Assembly: GCF_900101755.1 (NCBI RefSeq) | Contig: NZ_FNAE01000003.1 | Span: forward strand, 152,715-216,714 | DNA from: Ectopseudomonas alcaliphila | Lineage (GTDB): Bacteria > Pseudomonadota > Gammaproteobacteria > Pseudomonadales > Pseudomonadaceae | Reading direction: 5' to 3' | DNA length: 64,000 nt | Shown here: positions 63,913-64,000 of the stretch, piece after piece | Layout: each line of letters starts with the position of its first letter | How positions within the stretch are numbered: position 1 is the stretch's first letter | Notes under the pieces: generated by a model | Told to the model about the DNA's origin: nothing | The model's database searches: none | What the model saw: the letters and a program-made list of their open reading frames with translations, nothing else | Made by a program: the position numbers and the translations under genes

Positions 63913-63997
63913 AAAAAAAACGCCGCTTCACCACGGCCACTGAAGGCGAGGTGAGGCGACGTCTTTGTCGTGAGGGAGGTGGCCGCCGTTGGCTACC
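63913..63997 (-). promoter_or_regulatory. ANTAR (NasT-type) antitermination leader of the nitrate transporter gene
   Basis: On the minus strand hairpin P1 is GGTAGCC-AACGGC-GGCCACC (63978-63997, one mismatch) and P2 is CGAC-AAAGAC-GTCG (63957-63970). Both loops are six bases with A1 and G4. The 3' arm of P2 overlaps the 5' arm of a terminator (63913-63961) ending in eight Ts. The design is the same as in front of nirB. The promoter lies beyond the window. 63717-63912, between terminator and start codon, holds no gene or motif that I recognise. Confidence 0.8.
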
Positions 63998-64000
63998 TGG

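Overview
The window is a stretch of a Pseudomonas chromosome. High GC, OprF, OprI, SigX, the cmaX-crfX-cmpX set, ThrH, a family I.1 lipase with its foldase, and gene order from cysB to the nitrate assimilation genes all point to that genus. The lipase/foldase pair and the repeat types suggest the mendocina/oleovorans/alcaligenes side of the genus (inference). No tRNA, rRNA, CRISPR array, insertion sequence or prophage was found. Both window ends cut transcription units: sucC on the left and the leader of the nitrate transporter on the right.

Layout. 1-1700: end of the succinyl-CoA synthetase operon. 1831-3921: a TonB-dependent receptor. 4039-8834: a gluconate-type cluster with a gluconokinase fused to a TRAP small permease, the TRAP large permease, the TRAP binding protein and a LacI/GntR-type repressor; a likely operator overlaps the promoter and is repeated inside the fused gene. 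8838-11072: lipase foldase and lipase, with a candidate sigma-54 promoter. 11308-19686: small conserved genes, greB, the YbbA/YbbP exporter divergent from tesA, an L,D-transpeptidase, the major lipoprotein OprI, and a GntP-family permease. 19832-24801: GNAT, DAHP synthase, PilZ protein and thioredoxin-like protein with overlapping start codons, a ketopantoate-reductase-like enzyme, a 5'-nucleotidase and a universal stress protein. 24905-28764: cysB, an unusual short CysH-like protein, thrH and pabB. 28929-34363: two very large MalT-like LuxR regulators in tandem. 34470-37529: a tight three-gene unit (ATP-grasp ligase, inactive transglutaminase/7TM protein, periplasmic aspartic-type protease).

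37748-44738: a complete 2-methylcitrate cycle operon (GntR regulator, prpB, prpC, acnD, prpF) using the AcnD/PrpF route instead of PrpD. 44765-48254: ppsR divergent from ppsA, linking propionate/pyruvate use to gluconeogenesis. 48306-53912: hydrolase, rraA-like gene, cmaX-crfX-cmpX-sigX-oprF, an envelope stress and outer membrane block. 53922-64000: on the minus strand, nitrate assimilation: transporter, bifunctional PP2C phosphatase/Ser-Thr kinase, nirB, nirD, nitrate reductase, and cobA, which makes the siroheme precursor for NirB.

The best regulatory reading is on the nitrate genes. The nirB leader carries two consecutive hairpins with hexaloops having A at position 1 and G at position 4, followed by an overlapping intrinsic terminator, which is the known signature of ANTAR-protein (NasT/NasR) antitermination. 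It lies behind a sigma-54-type promoter and two NtrC-like sites. The same hairpin-hairpin-terminator arrangement occurs in front of the transporter gene. Several families of short palindromic repeats are scattered between genes; one copy supplies the stop codon of the nitrate reductase gene.
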